DNA from: Corydoras sp. C115 | Lineage: Eukaryota > Chordata > Actinopteri > Siluriformes > Callichthyidae | NCBI GenBank assembly: GCA_019802505.1 | Contig: JAFMOC010000262.1 | Span: 539,501 to 603,500 of the forward strand | DNA: 64,000 bases | Reading direction: 5' to 3' | Part shown: in pieces, positions 61,649 to 64,000 of the stretch | Numbering within the stretch: position 1 is the stretch's first letter | Layout: each line of letters starts with the position of its first letter | Translations under genes and position numbers: made by a program | The notes under the pieces: model-generated | Databases searched by the model: none | Told to the model about the DNA's origin: nothing | Seen by the model: the letters and a program-made list of their open reading frames with translations, nothing else

Positions 61649-63470
61649 ATGTCCCTCTCATCTTCAGCCCCACTTGACTCTGCAACATACATGTCTGCTG
61701 GCTCTACCTCATGTCGTTCTGGCTCTAAGCTGTTGTCCTCTTCTCCACGTCCTGATGCTGGTCTCTCTTATCCCCATCAGGATCTGTTCCTTGGGTTTCC
61801 ACCTGGCACAAAGTCCTCGGCCTCTACTCTCAATGGTCTATTGTCTCGGCCATACCCTCTTGCTGCTGGGGGCATCCAAAGCTATTATCTTGGTCATTCA
61901 GATGCCCACCCAGTTCTTAACGGCTGCTTCTGTGATGGTTTTTGGACTTTTGTTGTACTGCTGTTCTCTCGGAGTGGTTCCTTTCAATGGGGAGAAAATC
62001 ACACGGGAGCAGAAGATTTCTGTGGAGGATCTTATCTTCCTCTTGGACCTTTTTAAAATCGGCACGGCAGATCTTTGCTACAGGACATGATACCTGGTCC
62101 TCCTCTGCCGCACACACTGTAGTGATGGTAATTGGACACATCCATGGTTGATGTTTCCGGACCCGTAGGGATAGTGCCTGTGTTGTACTGCTCATCACCT
62201 CGGACTGTACCTTGTGTAAGCACTCTTTCATGTATTTCTCCATGTCCAATGGCATTGGGGACAGGCAGTCTGCATCTCCGTTGTGTTTTCCTGGCCGGTA
62301 GTGAATGGAGAAGTCCGCAAGCTCTGCCACCCATCAGTGTGTTGTCGCCTTCAGTTTGGCGGTTGTGAGGACATAAGTCAACGAGTTGTTGTCCATATAG
62401 ACTACAAAAGATGGGGCATAATAGAGGTATTCTCAAAACCGTTCACATATTGCCCATTTCATGGCCAAAAACTCAAGCTTTCCTGAATGGAGGTGATAGT
62501 TTTTCCCAGGTTCTGTCAAAATACTGGAGCCATATGCAATAATGACCATTTTGCCCTGCTGCCCCTGGTAGAATACAGCACCAAATCCTTCCTGTGATGC
62601 ATTGCAATGAAGTAGGAATGGATCATCGAACTGTGGGTAACCCAGAACCAGTGGGTGTTGGAGGAATTCTATCAGTTGGCACAGAACCTGGTGGTGCTCT
62701 GCAGTCCAGAGGATGGGTTTACTGGAAGGCAACTGATCAGACTTCTTCTTTCCACCCTTTTTGTTTCTTTCCTTCCCATTGAGCTTTCCCACAGGTGTTC
62801 TTCCTCCAGCTAGCAGGTTATACAGCAGCTTGGCGATGCGGGAAAAGTTAGGAATGTATTGGCGGTAGTAAGACAGAAACTCCAATAGTTATCTCAGATC
62901 TCCCACTGTTATTGGCTTCCTGTCCATAAGACAATCCAAACGGAATACACACCCACTCATATAAGTCCCATGGTGTAATGTAAGCAGTGAGTGGTTGACT
63001 GTTCTCATCTAGCCTTGGTGGTACACCTTCCCTTGGTCGAGGACAGAAATCCATGAACATCCTGTCAAGCTGTTCAGCATGTCTTGCACACGTGGGATGG
63101 GGTGACGGTCAGGAATGGACTTCCGGTTTAGTTCTCGATAATCACTGCACAACCATAGGCTGACATCCTTCTTGCTAACACAGGTGATGGGCGATAAATA
63201 CAGATATCTAGATTTCTTTTTCAAGCCTAGATTTAATAAATCCTCTAAATACTCTTTGACTTCTTTGTGCAATGGTTTGAACACTAATGTTTATGTGCGT
63301 TTGACGGGAGTGGAGCCATTCAGACTCCCCTCTCAATGGCTGTTTCACCAACCTGTTTTCTGTTGACAAGTGGTCCACTGGCACTGGATGATCCCATCCA
63401 CCTCTATCTTGGCACGCTGGAACCTAGTCACCTTCCAGTTTGTATATCCTTCCCTGTGTCTTTATGTCAT
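61649..63470 (-). pseudogene. Ty3/Gypsy 4 pol remnant, YxDD deleted
   Basis: Minus strand: VKEYLEDLLNLGLKKKSRYL, CSDYRELNRKSIPDRHPIPR, ENSQPLTAYITPWDLYEWVC and IPFGL are RT. The sequence then jumps to CLMDRKPITVGDLR, losing the YxDD box (near 62925-62935). LLEFLSYYRQYIPNFSRIAK, EHHQVLCQLIEFLQHPLVLG and YHLHSGKLEFLAMKWAICER are the RT-RNase H part, then ADFSIHYRPGKHNGDADCLS. Integrase is largely absent. Several frameshifts. LTRs not found. Confidence 0.83.
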
Positions 63471-63547
63471 ATGGTACATTGACTGGACTTGATTCCTCCC
63501 TCTGGTTAGTTTGGTACTAACTGGTTTCACATCTGCATTGTAGAAGG

Positions 63548-64000
63548 TGTTAGGTTTTTATAATACTTTTAAGTAATTTAGTAAAAGTAAAAATGTAAAG
63601 TAAAACTCATGATGAGTTGAATGGCTCCAGGGAATAGAGAATGACCAGGTGGGAGATTAGTGTGTGTAAACACAGTGTAGGGACGACCATTTGTTTTATG
63701 AGTATGAGAAGGAGACAGAATGTCTGGTCTCAAGATGACCTGTCGAAATGTTTTATTGGGACTGGGGGCTCAGGAAGTCCCCACCATATATGGAAGGTCC
63801 AGTCACGGTCAACGACACAGAAGAAGGATTTAAATGGACGAAGTAGAGAACTTCGGACAGAGCTCTCGGGGGATTGCAACGAGTTGCTTTCATCCATATT
63901 TTTCATTGTTTGATATTTTACACTGTCTATTCAGTAAAACGCATTAAATTATTTTGGAACGAAACCGCCGACTTCTGACCGTTTTTTATGAAACTTAACA
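63548..64000 (+). repeat. Candidate LTR reaching the window end
   Basis: Starts TGTTAGG and ends CTTAACA exactly at the last base, with ATTAAA near 63944 and a short downstream segment as in an R-U5 region. Whether an interior follows or the CA end is chance cannot be judged without the next bases. Confidence 0.4.

Overview
The window looks like repeat-dense nuclear DNA of a bony fish (teleost). The evidence is vertebrate-type spliced exons with GT-AG borders, and a repeat load typical of teleosts: Tc1/mariner, hAT and piggyBac DNA transposons, Ty3/Gypsy and BEL/Pao LTR elements, L2/Rex-like and L1-like LINEs, tRNA-derived SINEs and long (TA)n tracts. I cannot name the species. No prokaryotic features, CRISPR arrays, rRNA genes or stand-alone tRNA genes are visible.

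The only host gene I can support is a heat shock factor related to HSF5 on the + strand. Exon 1 (7565-8060) holds the DNA-binding domain. Exon 2 (10076-10186) and exon 3 (24697-24788) are joined by matching splice phases. The 3' exons were not found. Intron 1 holds a Tc1 element. Intron 2 is about 14.5 kb and holds two copies of a non-autonomous LTR element, a damaged Gypsy element, a solo LTR, a Tc1 relic and an L1-like 3' fragment.

Layout. 1-1503: hAT-like MITE in a (TA)n tract and large palindromes. 1504-5210: frameshifted LINE. 5696-6153: solo LTR. 6154-25796: the HSF5-like exons and their repeat-filled introns. 25797-29562: a second non-autonomous LTR element with a repeat-rich ORF. 30060-49449: one hAT element, bounded by a perfect 8-bp target duplication, which has swallowed a Gypsy element (itself holding a piggyBac that holds an LTR element and a SINE), a BEL/Pao element (holding a second copy of the same piggyBac, a SINE and a solo LTR) and a Tc1 element. 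49450-64000: Tc1 relics, a solo LTR, SINEs, two more Gypsy relics, a LINE 3' end and a candidate LTR at the window edge.

The most novel material is a pair of non-autonomous LTR families. Family A (12076-14570, 34371-36438, solo LTR 50657-50961) encodes a conserved acidic, Trp-rich N-terminus of about 75 residues followed by fast-changing 9-10-residue Pro/Arg/Ala-rich repeats. Family B (25797-29562, LTR relic 58846-59289) encodes a different repeat-rich polypeptide on the same plan. Neither shows protease, reverse transcriptase or integrase. Calls rest on motifs and repeat borders read by eye; no database search was possible.
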